Source of the DNA: Calditrichota bacterium
GTDB lineage: Bacteria > Electryoneota > RPQS01
Assembly: GCA_020057985.1 (NCBI GenBank)
Contig: JAGVEU010000234.1
Span: 1 to 5,299 of the forward strand
Length of the DNA: 5,299 nucleotides
Direction: 5' to 3'
A model generated the notes under the pieces. The model was not told the DNA's origin, made no database searches, and saw nothing but the letters and a program-made list of their open reading frames with translations. Numbering within the stretch: the stretch's first letter is position 1; the number at the start of each line of letters is the position of its first letter. The position numbers were made by a program, and so were the translations under genes. Positions 1-5,299 of this stretch are shown here, piece after piece.

Positions 1-640
1 CGATACCTTGCGACGAGAAAATCTGCATCATGGGCATCGCATCCTGCGTAACCTCCAATTCGACCATTTGCTCTTCGAATTTTCCGGCGCGCAAATCAGT
101 GCGGAGGGTTTCACGAGAGCGGCGGTGGCGCTCATTGACGCTGCGTTGCGCGGGGCGATGAACTTCTTCCGGGCGATCCGAGGAACGGCGGCGAGGTTTG
201 GACGAAGGAGACAAAAGTTCGAGCAGCCGTTCTTCCACAGTATGATTGAGCTGGTCTTGAATCAGATCCATTTGTTCGGATCGGACTTTCGAGACTGCCG
301 TATCGAGTAGGTCACGAATCATGGAATCCACATCGCGTCCGACATAACCGACCTCGGTATATTTCGAGGCTTCAACTTTGATGAACGGCGCATTGGCAAG
401 ATTGGCAAGACGCCGAGCCAGTTCAGTTTTGCCGACGCCCGTCGGGCCGAACAGGATGATGTTATTCGGATAAATCTCATCGCGCAGCTCACCCTCAACC
501 TGCTGCCGCCGCCAGCGATTGCGGAGCGCGATGGCCACTGACCGTTTGGCAGCATTCTGGCCGATGATATACTTGTCGAGTTCGACAACAATCTCTGCCG
601 GAGAGAGTTGCGGAATATCTTTTTGAATGGATGGTGTCAT
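1..640 (-). CDS. hslU: HslU (ClpY), ATPase/unfoldase subunit of the HslVU protease, N-terminal part (cut by left edge)
   Basis: HslU is the AAA+ hexameric ring that unfolds cytoplasmic proteins and feeds them into the HslV peptidase. I translated it by hand from the ATG at 640-638; 213 codons lie in the window, roughly half of a usual HslU of about 440-480 residues. Seen: the family-typical opening with LDKYIIGQ near residues 21-28, a Walker A P-loop GPTGVGKT at 65-72, and the pore-loop motif GYVG at 98-101 followed by RDV. A charged, Arg-rich stretch (about 145-180) leads to [15 protein letters not shown], as in the HslU intermediate (I) domain. Walker B, sensor and C-terminal HslV-activating residues lie off the left edge. 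It follows hslV by 26 bp in the usual hslV-hslU order. No Shine-Dalgarno is visible; the 20 bases before ATG read CTCCTTTAATTA at their end. Identification is firm; start choice is good because the next upstream sequence belongs to hslV. Confidence 0.97.
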   Translation of the reverse strand, partial: MTPSIQKDIPQLSPAEIVVELDKYIIGQNAAKRSVAIALRNRWRRQQVEGELRDEIYPNNIILFGPTGVGKTELARRLANLANAPFIKVEASKYTEVGYVGRDVDSMIRDLLDTAVSKVRSEQMDLIQDQLNHTVEERLLELLSPSSKPRRRSSDRPEEVHRPAQRSVNERHRRSRETLRTDLRAGKFEEQMVELEVTQDAMPMMQIFSSQGI

Positions 641-666
641 TAATTAAAGGAGCAGGCGACGAACGA

Positions 667-1215
667 CTACTTCCCGTTCTTCAGTTCTTCGATGCTGATG
701 TGCGCATTGGTGTAGACGCAGATTTCTGAGGCGATCTCAAGGGCTGCCTGCACAATTTCGCGCGCCGACAGATTCGTGAATTTCATCAAGGCTCTCGCTG
801 CTGATAGGGCGTATGCGCCGCCGGAGCCAAGCGCAATCACATCATCGTCCGGCTCGATGATCTCGCCCAAGCCGGTCACGAGAAACAGGTCTTTGGCATC
901 CATGACCATCATATCCGCTTCCAGGCGACGCAAGCTACGGTCAAGCCGCCATTCCTTGGCCAGTTCAACCACCGAGCGTTTGAGATCGCCGTTGAATTCC
1001 TTCAGCTTGGTCTCAAAAACTTCGAGCAGAGCCAGCGCATCGGCAGCTCCTCCCGCATATCCCGCGAGCACGGTTCCGCCGAACAATTTTCTGACCTTGC
1101 GTCCCTTACTCTTGATGATGGTATCTTCGAGCGAAAGTTGGCCGTCGCCGCCGATGACCGCGCAACCGTCTCTCCGAATGCCAAGAATTGTTGTGCCGTG
1201 AATCTGTGGTCTCAT
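667..1215 (-). CDS. hslV: HslV (ClpQ), threonine peptidase subunit of the HslVU protease
   Basis: HslV forms the double-hexamer proteolytic core that degrades substrates unfolded by HslU in the cytoplasm; it is the bacterial relative of proteasome beta subunits. The 182-residue length fits the family. The N-terminus MRPQIHG precedes TTILGIRRDG, so T8 is the expected catalytic Thr1 after removal of a seven-residue propeptide. Counted from T8, K35 and K40 correspond to family lysines 28 and 33, and the GGDGQ, AGYAGGAADA, ELAKEWRLDR, RRLEA, GSGGAYA and LSAREI blocks are all present. It ends in YTNAHISIEEL, as in other HslV proteins. The ATG start is supported by GAGGA seven bases upstream. It lies 25 bp after the restriction endonuclease stop and 26 bp before hslU. 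Nothing suggests loss of function. Confidence 0.98.
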   Translation of the reverse strand: MRPQIHGTTILGIRRDGCAVIGGDGQLSLEDTIIKSKGRKVRKLFGGTVLAGYAGGAADALALLEVFETKLKEFNGDLKRSVVELAKEWRLDRSLRRLEADMMVMDAKDLFLVTGLGEIIEPDDDVIALGSGGAYALSAARALMKFTNLSAREIVQAALEIASEICVYTNAHISIEELKNGK

Positions 1216-1222
1216 GAACGAA

Positions 1223-1227
1223 TCCTC
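1223..1227 (-). promoter_or_regulatory. Ribosome binding site of hslV
   Basis: The minus strand reads GAGGA, then seven bases (TTCGTTC), then the hslV ATG. It lies in the 25-bp gap after the endonuclease gene and supports the chosen start. Confidence 0.7.
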
Positions 1228-1240
1228 ATGGTGCTAGTGT

Positions 1241-1993
1241 TCAGTCTGAGGGCTTAAGGTCCAGATTTCCGCTATTGAATTGGACCAGCCGAATCCAATC
1301 AATCGCTCCTTCCACGCAGAATCTGTTCGAAAACTCCATCGTGAAGTTGTTTATAACCGCGGACTTCTTTTGCTCAAATTGTTCGTTATGTTGATGTGCA
1401 TTGAATCCGACAGGCTCGATGATATCTGTGTACAGCAACTCGTTGCCACTAATCAGATACCAGAAGTTCTGGCCAACAACCTTGTGCACATTTCCCCAGA
1501 TGAAAGAGCTCTTTACCTTGCCATAGCATATACCGAGAACTGGCTGCACCTTGAGATTCTGTTTGGATTGTCGTAAAACAGCTACAGCTTTTTCGAAGTC
1601 CTGCTTCTGCCGCGTCTGCTGTGAAGCATTGCCCCAGTTCGTCCCTGATTTTATGGACACCACAAACCGGACACCGTCACGGTCGAATTCAAGATCAATT
1701 CCCGTCGCGGTAGATTTTCTTCCACTACACGTCGCCGACGAAACAAAAATCGCCAGTTCTTCGAGAAAGTCCCCGAACAGTTTTTCCTCGGAAGAGTAAA
1801 CATGTGCAGCCAAAATGTCCTTAATGAGATCGCTGGCGACATGATGGTTTTTCGCCTTAAATAGATAAGGATTTTTCTTCTTTAGGAGAGTGTCGAGTTT
1901 CATGTTGGAAAGAGACTTCAGTTTGCTCTCGTGGAAAGATGTAATGTTAGCATTGACAAAATCGTTTAGAGACTTCGTGTCTGGAGTGCTCAT
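1241..1993 (-). CDS. Type II restriction endonuclease, PmeII/EcoO109I-like family
   Basis: Predicted to cut unmethylated DNA at the site protected by the adjacent methyltransferase. At 250 residues it has the size of a small Type II enzyme. Blocks I recall from proteins annotated as PmeII-family endonucleases are KKKNPYLFKAKN (38-49), SSEEKLFGDFLEELAIF (67-83), GIDLEFDRDGVRFVVSIKSG (98-117), NWGNASQ (119-125), GQNFWYLISGN (174-184) and the closing GAIDWIRLVQFNSG (229-242). The likely PD-(D/E)xK core is D100 in IDLEF, then S113-I114-K115, with Ser where the second acidic residue often stands; E78 or E102 may supply the missing carboxylate. The start overlaps the methyltransferase stop as ATGA and has GGGAG five bases upstream. 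Its DNA is AT-rich (for example 35% GC over 1861-1920), suggesting transfer. Family membership is from memory of sequence pattern; the recognition site cannot be read, although a GGNCC-type site would fit the EcoO109I relationship. The frame is intact, so the enzyme may be active. Confidence 0.85.
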   Translation of the reverse strand: MSTPDTKSLNDFVNANITSFHESKLKSLSNMKLDTLLKKKNPYLFKAKNHHVASDLIKDILAAHVYSSEEKLFGDFLEELAIFVSSATCSGRKSTATGIDLEFDRDGVRFVVSIKSGTNWGNASQQTRQKQDFEKAVAVLRQSKQNLKVQPVLGICYGKVKSSFIWGNVHKVVGQNFWYLISGNELLYTDIIEPVGFNAHQHNEQFEQKKSAVINNFTMEFSNRFCVEGAIDWIRLVQFNSGNLDLKPSD

Positions 1994-2832
1994 TCAGTCT
2001 CCCAGATCAAGTTCTTAGCAGAGAGTGCTTCGAGAGACATCTGACAGTATTCTTCGCTGATGTCAATTCCAACATACTTACGGCCGAGTTCTTTTGCAAC
2101 TGAAACGCTTGTACCTGATCCAACGAACGGATCAAGAACCAGATCGCCCTCTCTTGTAAACAACTGAATGAACCAGCCGGGCAACGATCGAGGGAAGGCA
2201 GCACTATGATTCCGATTCGAGCATTCTGTGGCCAGATGCAGGACATTCGTCGGATAAGCCTTTTCCCTGCCAACCCAGTTAGAAACGTTCTTTCCGAAGC
2301 CGCTGCTAACTCGCGATTCATCTCGCATCCTGTCAATGTCACTGAGGTTTCTGAGGCGTGCAGAAGCCCACTCCCCTGTTGGTACCATCACCTCATTCTG
2401 GTACATATGAAATTGCTTGCTCTTGTTGAACTGCAAGCAGCGCTCCCAAGCATCTCGGAACCTGTTTGGCCACTTTCCCGGATAACAGTTTTTCTTATGC
2501 CAAACGAATTCCTCTGTCCAGAGCCAGCCCTGCTTTTTCATTGACAGAATAAGCTCTATCACATAGGTGTGACGCTGTCCGCCGACCACCTTCTCCTTAA
2601 TGTTCAGGATGAAGGTACCTGTTGGCTTCAGCACTCTCAAGAATTCCTTGGATTTCGGGAGGAACCATTCGACGTAATGGTCAGGGTGGATTCCACCGTA
2701 TGTCTTTTCGCGACTATCGGCATAAGGTGGAGATGTAACTATCAGGTCAACACACGAATCCGGGAGATCGCGGAGAACAACCTCACAATCACCACTAAAT
2801 ATTTGGTTTGAAAACTGTTTTGTTCTTGACAT
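1990..2832 (-). CDS. DNA methyltransferase of the Type II R-M pair, beta class, probably N4-cytosine
   Basis: Transfers a methyl group from S-adenosylmethionine to an exocyclic amino group in the recognition site, protecting host DNA from the partner nuclease. In the 280 residues, catalytic motif IV is near the N-terminus (IVTSPPYADS, SPPY at 34-37) and the AdoMet-binding motif I is near the C-terminus (LVLDPFVGSGTS, D234 to S242), followed by YVGIDIS (253-259). Motif IV before motif I defines the beta class. SPPY is commoner in N4-cytosine than N6-adenine enzymes, but this is not decisive. The stretch from about 100 to 215 (WHKKNCYPGKWPNRFRDAWE, then SNWVGREKAYPTNVLHLATE) likely holds target recognition, and HSAAFPRSLP resembles motif X. 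The ATG start has AAGGAAG just upstream, 41 bp after dnaG. Its TGA overlaps the endonuclease ATG by four bases, so the protective enzyme is made first and nuclease translation is probably coupled. No C-protein gene accompanies it. Confidence 0.94.
   Translation of the reverse strand: MSRTKQFSNQIFSGDCEVVLRDLPDSCVDLIVTSPPYADSREKTYGGIHPDHYVEWFLPKSKEFLRVLKPTGTFILNIKEKVVGGQRHTYVIELILSMKKQGWLWTEEFVWHKKNCYPGKWPNRFRDAWERCLQFNKSKQFHMYQNEVMVPTGEWASARLRNLSDIDRMRDESRVSSGFGKNVSNWVGREKAYPTNVLHLATECSNRNHSAAFPRSLPGWFIQLFTREGDLVLDPFVGSGTSVSVAKELGRKYVGIDISEEYCQMSLEALSAKNLIWETE
1999..2003 (-). promoter_or_regulatory. Ribosome binding site of the endonuclease gene, inside the methyltransferase 3' end
   Basis: The minus strand reads GGGAG, five bases (ACTGA), then ATG. 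It lies within the last codons of the methyltransferase gene, just before the ATGA stop/start overlap, so ribosomes can reinitiate on the nuclease. Confidence 0.65.
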
Positions 2833-2837
2833 AAAAA

Positions 2838-2844
2838 CTTCCTT
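2838..2844 (-). promoter_or_regulatory. Ribosome binding site of the methyltransferase gene
   Basis: The minus strand reads AAGGAAG followed by five T residues and ATG. It is a strong Shine-Dalgarno in the 41-bp gap after dnaG and fixes the methyltransferase start. I saw no convincing sigma-70 promoter in this gap. Confidence 0.7.
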
Positions 2845-2873
2845 CGCATGGACCCGCGCACACCCCTGGCATG

Positions 2874-4640
2874 TTACCGCAACGTCTTCTCCTTCTTCAT
2901 CAACTCCTGCATCTCGCGGAACAGCTCCACAGAATCGGGAGCAGCAGCAAGTTTTTCTTTCAGCAGAGCAATCTGCGCCTTGAGTTTGGCTGACTCCATG
3001 GCCCCAAGGCAGTCTCTCACCATACGTTCTTCGATTTCTGCACGTTTGAGGTCGGCGTTGTTGTTCTCGTCAGCAAACAGACATTCAGAAATGAAATCGC
3101 GCAGAGGTGGATCTGGAAACCGGTCGAGAAGAGCTTCAGGCTTTCTGAATGAGCTATGTTCAACGTCCTCTTGAAGAAACCTTAGCAACTCCGCGAGTCT
3201 CGAATCTTGAATGTCTTCGAAGTTGAGCTTCGCAAACACCACTCTTCTTAGATCCGGGCGTTGTATCAGGATCATGGCAAGAGTCGTTATCGGACTTTTG
3301 GGAGGCCACTGCTCGCCTTGCTCGGCGTGCTGCTTTGGCGAGGTCGTCGCTACCCGCGGCAGCTCCCTCAGCAGAGCATCAAAGCTCACGCCGCTTTTTT
3401 CTGCCACCTCTTTGAGGAAAACCTCGCGCTCAACATGGCTGCTAATCTGTGATGCACTGGTTAATAACTCGCGAACCGCATCACTGGTTGAAACACGCGC
3501 CCGCTTCGAGAGCAGCAGCTGAAACGCAACGGATGAAATGGCTTCGTTCACAAGTTGCCAGACCGCCTCACCCCCGTTTTTCTGGACATAGGAGTCGGGA
3601 TCCTCACCCTCTGGAAGAACGACCACCTTCGGAACCAGTCCCACACCCAGGAGAATGTCCACTGCACGCCGCGCGGCATTCAATCCCGCCGAGTCACCAT
3701 CGTACAAAATGAAAACGCGATCGGTGAACCGCTTTAGCAGCCGCGCTTGATCTTCCGTCAGCGACGTGCCGAGCGAAGCCACAGCGACCGACACTCCCGC
3801 TATCGCAAGCGAGACCACATCGGTATAGCCCTCAACAAGAATCGCGCGTTCCTGCCGCCGGATTTCGCTGCGCGCTTCCCACAACCCGAACAACTCGCGA
3901 CCTTTGTGGTAAACGGCAGTCTCAGGCGAATTGATATACTTGGCGCTGTCCGGCCCCTCAGCTTCCTCTCGCAATCGCCGTCCACCAAATCCAATCACTC
4001 GTCCTGATAGATTGCGAATCGGAAACATCACACGATGACGGAAGGCATCATAAGGTCTTCCTGTCTGCGGACTCTCTTTAAGTAATCCCGCCTTTACCAG
4101 CACATTTAGCGGAAAGCTTTGTGAGCGTGCGTGCTCGGCAAGACTCTCCCATGTATCCGGAGCATAGCCGAGGGTGTAGCGCTCGATGACGTCATCCCCG
4201 TAGCAGCGATTCGCCAGATAGGACTTTGCTTCCTGTGCTCCCGTGGATTTTGCAGAAGTTAATTGCTGATAAAAAAAGTCCCTTGCCAGACCGTTGCCGC
4301 GAATGAGCAACTCCGATTCTGAGGGGCCTTCTTCATTGGACTCGCGATAGGTTGGAAGCTTGATTCCCGCTTTTTCCGCAAGCAACTTAATGGCTTCATA
4401 GAACGTAATCCGTTCCATTTCCATCAGGAATCCGAAAACATTGCCGCCCTTGCCACAGCCAAAACAGCGAAAAATCCCGCGCCCGGGATGCACTGAGAAA
4501 CTGGGCGAGTTCTCCTGATGAAAAGGACACAACCCAAAATGATTCTGACCCTTCTTTCGCAAGGTGACGTATTCCTGAACCACCGCAACAATGTCAGTGG
4601 CGGCGCGGATTTCTTCAATCTTCTCTTCAGGAATTCGCAC
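2874..4640 (-). CDS. dnaG: DNA primase DnaG
   Basis: Makes the short RNA primers for Okazaki fragments at the replication fork, recruited by the DnaB helicase. The 588-residue length is normal. The N-terminal CHC2 zinc-binding domain has C38, H41, C59 and C62 (CPFH, then CFGC). The RNA polymerase-like core includes FRHRVMFPIRN (200-210), GRVIGFGGR (213-221) and KYINSPET (234-241). The TOPRIM fold shows ILVEGYTDVVSL (267-278, catalytic-type E270), ASLGTSLTEDQ (288-298) and ILYDGDSAG (311-319, D314 and D316 for metal binding). The C-terminal part from about 430 onward is helical and charged, ending LMKKEKTLR, consistent with the DnaB-binding domain. The start is GTG (4640-4638), giving the typical MRIPEEKIEEIR opening; an in-frame TAG lies two codons upstream, so no longer start exists. 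No good Shine-Dalgarno is visible. It leads the gene block running to hslU. Confidence 0.97.
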   Translation of the reverse strand: MRIPEEKIEEIRAATDIVAVVQEYVTLRKKGQNHFGLCPFHQENSPSFSVHPGRGIFRCFGCGKGGNVFGFLMEMERITFYEAIKLLAEKAGIKLPTYRESNEEGPSESELLIRGNGLARDFFYQQLTSAKSTGAQEAKSYLANRCYGDDVIERYTLGYAPDTWESLAEHARSQSFPLNVLVKAGLLKESPQTGRPYDAFRHRVMFPIRNLSGRVIGFGGRRLREEAEGPDSAKYINSPETAVYHKGRELFGLWEARSEIRRQERAILVEGYTDVVSLAIAGVSVAVASLGTSLTEDQARLLKRFTDRVFILYDGDSAGLNAARRAVDILLGVGLVPKVVVLPEGEDPDSYVQKNGGEAVWQLVNEAISSVAFQLLLSKRARVSTSDAVRELLTSASQISSHVEREVFLKEVAEKSGVSFDALLRELPRVATTSPKQHAEQGEQWPPKSPITTLAMILIQRPDLRRVVFAKLNFEDIQDSRLAELLRFLQEDVEHSSFRKPEALLDRFPDPPLRDFISECLFADENNNADLKRAEIEERMVRDCLGAMESAKLKAQIALLKEKLAAAPDSVELFREMQELMKKEKTLR

Positions 4641-4670
4641 GATCTAAGTCGGATCAGAGAGGTAAACTTG

Positions 4671-4702
4671 TGGCACTGACTTTGCCTTTGACGTCAGTGA
4701 CA
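4671..4702. repeat. Imperfect inverted repeat in the dnaG/small-gene divergent region, possible operator
   Basis: The arms TGGCACTGAC (4671-4680) and GTCAGTGACA (4693-4702) are complementary at nine of ten positions, with a 12-base spacer. A further CACTGA half-copy follows at 4701-4706. The repeat lies between the dnaG GTG and the plus-strand small gene, where promoters for both would be expected. It could bind a dimeric regulator or form a hairpin in a leader; there is no T-tract after it on the plus strand, so a terminator is less likely. Function is inference. Confidence 0.45.
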
Positions 4703-4717
4703 CTGATGCTTTGGTTC

Positions 4718-4721
4718 GGAG
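4718..4721 (+). promoter_or_regulatory. Ribosome binding site of the small plus-strand gene
   Basis: GGAG, six bases (TATACG), then ATG at 4728. Good spacing; it is one of the main reasons to accept the small gene. Confidence 0.5.
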
Positions 4722-4727
4722 TATACG

Positions 4728-4928
4728 ATGAAAGATGATGTGAAATTCCCGCCGTGGTTGACCTTTGTCAGCCATGCGGGTGACCATGATCCATCACTGC
4801 GGCTGACAATGACCAACCCTGTGAATGGCGAGATCGCTGTGTTTGTCAATTGCGTCATCGAGATGGACGAACAGCCACCGCGCGCGAATTGCAGACCGCA
4901 CGAGTTGACGGCTGAGGCGGGAGCGTAA
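4728..4928 (+). CDS. Small protein of unknown function, 66 residues
   Basis: I do not recognise this product. It begins MKDDVKFPPWLTFVSHAG, has a mildly hydrophobic middle (GEIAVFVNCVIEM, about 34-46) and ends in a polar, Pro/Arg-containing tail. There is no signal peptide, and the hydrophobic stretch is too short and charged at its ends to be a clear membrane helix. Two cysteines (C42 and C55) lack a recognisable metal-binding pattern. Support for coding: GGAG six bases before the ATG, no overlap with other genes, and G or C at the third position in 43 of 66 codons. It diverges from dnaG and converges on lemA. Without homologues I cannot exclude a chance open frame. Confidence 0.5.
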   Translation: MKDDVKFPPWLTFVSHAGDHDPSLRLTMTNPVNGEIAVFVNCVIEMDEQPPRANCRPHELTAEAGA

Positions 4929-4994
4929 CCGTTTGCATAGTGACCCGTGCACCAGATTGCGGCGGCATCACTCCCACCTAAATTCCTGTTTCGT

Positions 4995-5028
4995 TTTGTA
5001 GTTTGGAGTTTGAGATTTGGAATTTTCC
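4995..5028. repeat. Degenerate 7-bp tandem repeat (TTTGRRR-like)
   Basis: Successive heptamers read TTTGTAG, TTTGGAG, TTTGAGA and TTTGGAA, followed by a partial TTTTCC, all in one phase. An oppositely oriented unit, AAATTCC, is at 4980-4986 and could pair with GGAATTT at 5019-5025. The array lies immediately after the lemA stop. It may be a simple-sequence expansion, a dispersed intergenic repeat family, or a degenerate transcript end. Confidence 0.6.
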
Positions 5029-5299
5029 TTAGAACTTCACCTTGGGCGCTTGCTTGGCTTCTGCAGGAGCTTCGAGTAAGGGTCTGCGTTCAAAGCCGAA
5101 CATTCCGGCGATCATATTCCCCGGAACTTTGCGAATCCGCTTATTGTATTCCGTAGCCACTTCGTTGTAGCGGCGGCGCTCCACGGCAATCCTGTTTTCC
5201 GTTCCCGATAACTCATCTTGCAGTGCGAGGAAAGTCTGATTGGCCTTCAGTTGCGGATAGGTCTCGGCAACTACCATTAAACGCGATAGCGCGCCGGTC
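5029..5299 (-). CDS. LemA family protein, C-terminal part (cut by right edge)
   Basis: LemA proteins usually have one N-terminal membrane anchor followed by a long helical bundle exposed outside the cytoplasmic membrane; their biochemical role is poorly defined. The reading frame is open to the window edge, and the internal Met at 5277 is not the start: the preceding codons (TGALSRL) continue the family pattern. Visible are 89 residues: LSRLMVVAETYPQLKANQ, the helix LQDELSGTENRIAVERRRYN, EYNKRIRKVPGNMIAGMFGF, and a short Ala/Lys-rich tail ending PKVKF. These match the conserved C-terminal half of the family, so truncation is due only to the window. It shares dnaG's strand but is separated from it by the small gene, so it is probably not in the same transcript. 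TAA stop at 5031-5029. Confidence 0.93.
   Translation of the reverse strand, partial: TGALSRLMVVAETYPQLKANQTFLALQDELSGTENRIAVERRRYNEVATEYNKRIRKVPGNMIAGMFGFERRPLLEAPAEAKQAPKVKF

Noticed and set aside
8..310. 100-codon plus-strand open frame at the left edge
   Set aside because: It lies entirely opposite the hslU coding sequence, which shows Walker A and GYVG motifs.
776..1201. 141-codon plus-strand open frame opposite hslV
   Set aside because: It is the antisense shadow of a firmly identified gene, with a low-complexity Ser/Arg/Pro composition and no ribosome site considered convincing.
1212..1229. Five-codon minicistron ahead of hslV, its TGA overlapping the hslV ATG
   Set aside because: The ATG overlaps the hslV ribosome site itself and has none of its own; such tiny frames occur by chance.
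2206..2811. Two plus-strand open frames opposite the methyltransferase
   Set aside because: They overlap a gene with intact methyltransferase motifs on the other strand and show no domain pattern.
2833..2910. Candidate promoter for the R-M genes (TTGATG and TAACAT on the minus strand)
   Set aside because: The elements are separated by 21 bases, too far for a normal sigma-70 promoter, and the -35 lies in the dnaG reading frame.
4686..4727. Candidate promoter for the small gene (TTGACG, with TATACG near the start)
   Set aside because: At about 17 bases from TTGACG there is no -10 match, and TATACG abuts the ATG between the ribosome site and the start.
4947..5156. 69-codon plus-strand open frame near the right edge
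   Set aside because: It runs through the heptamer repeat and opposite the conserved LemA C-terminus, and has no supporting ribosome site.
1..5299. CRISPR arrays, tRNA or rRNA genes, IS ends, prophage attachment sites or a novel defence island
   Set aside because: I saw no regularly spaced repeats, cloverleaf-like sequence, transposase or tRNA-derived repeats; the only defence module is the ordinary Type II R-M pair.

Overview
The window reads as a compact bacterial chromosome segment of moderate to high GC. It carries three conserved housekeeping modules: the HslVU (ClpQY) protease, DNA primase DnaG and a LemA-family protein. A two-gene Type II restriction-modification (R-M) cassette sits among them. 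The combination of bacterial DnaG, HslVU and LemA points to a free-living, possibly uncultivated bacterium, but nothing seen here fixes the phylum.

Layout, all on the minus strand unless noted. Positions 1-640 hold the N-terminal half of hslU, cut by the left edge. 667-1215 is hslV. 1241-1993 is a PD-(D/E)xK-type restriction endonuclease resembling the PmeII/EcoO109I group. 1990-2832 is its beta-class DNA methyltransferase, with SPPY as motif IV. 2874-4640 is dnaG, starting with GTG. A small, unrecognised plus-strand gene (4728-4928) diverges from dnaG. The C-terminal part of a lemA gene (5029-5299) enters from the right edge and converges on it.

Transcription of the main block runs dnaG > methyltransferase > endonuclease > hslV > hslU. 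The gaps are 41, -4, 25 and 26 bp, and I see no terminator or convincing internal promoter, so the block looks like one transcription unit. The R-M pair is visibly more AT-rich than much of its surroundings. Hand counts of single 60-base lines give 43% GC at 1381-1440, 35% at 1861-1920 and 45% at 2461-2520, against 68% at 1021-1080 (hslV) and 65% at 3841-3900 (dnaG). The 3' part of dnaG is also lower (45% at 3061-3120), so the contrast is suggestive only. My reading is that a mobile R-M cassette was acquired between a primase gene and a protease operon, in their orientation, and now probably uses their transcription.

I do not see a clearly undescribed system. The items most worth a second look are the R-M cassette inside a housekeeping operon and its expression control without a C-protein gene, an inverted repeat in the dnaG/small-gene divergent region, a degenerate 7-bp tandem repeat next to lemA, and the small unrecognised gene.
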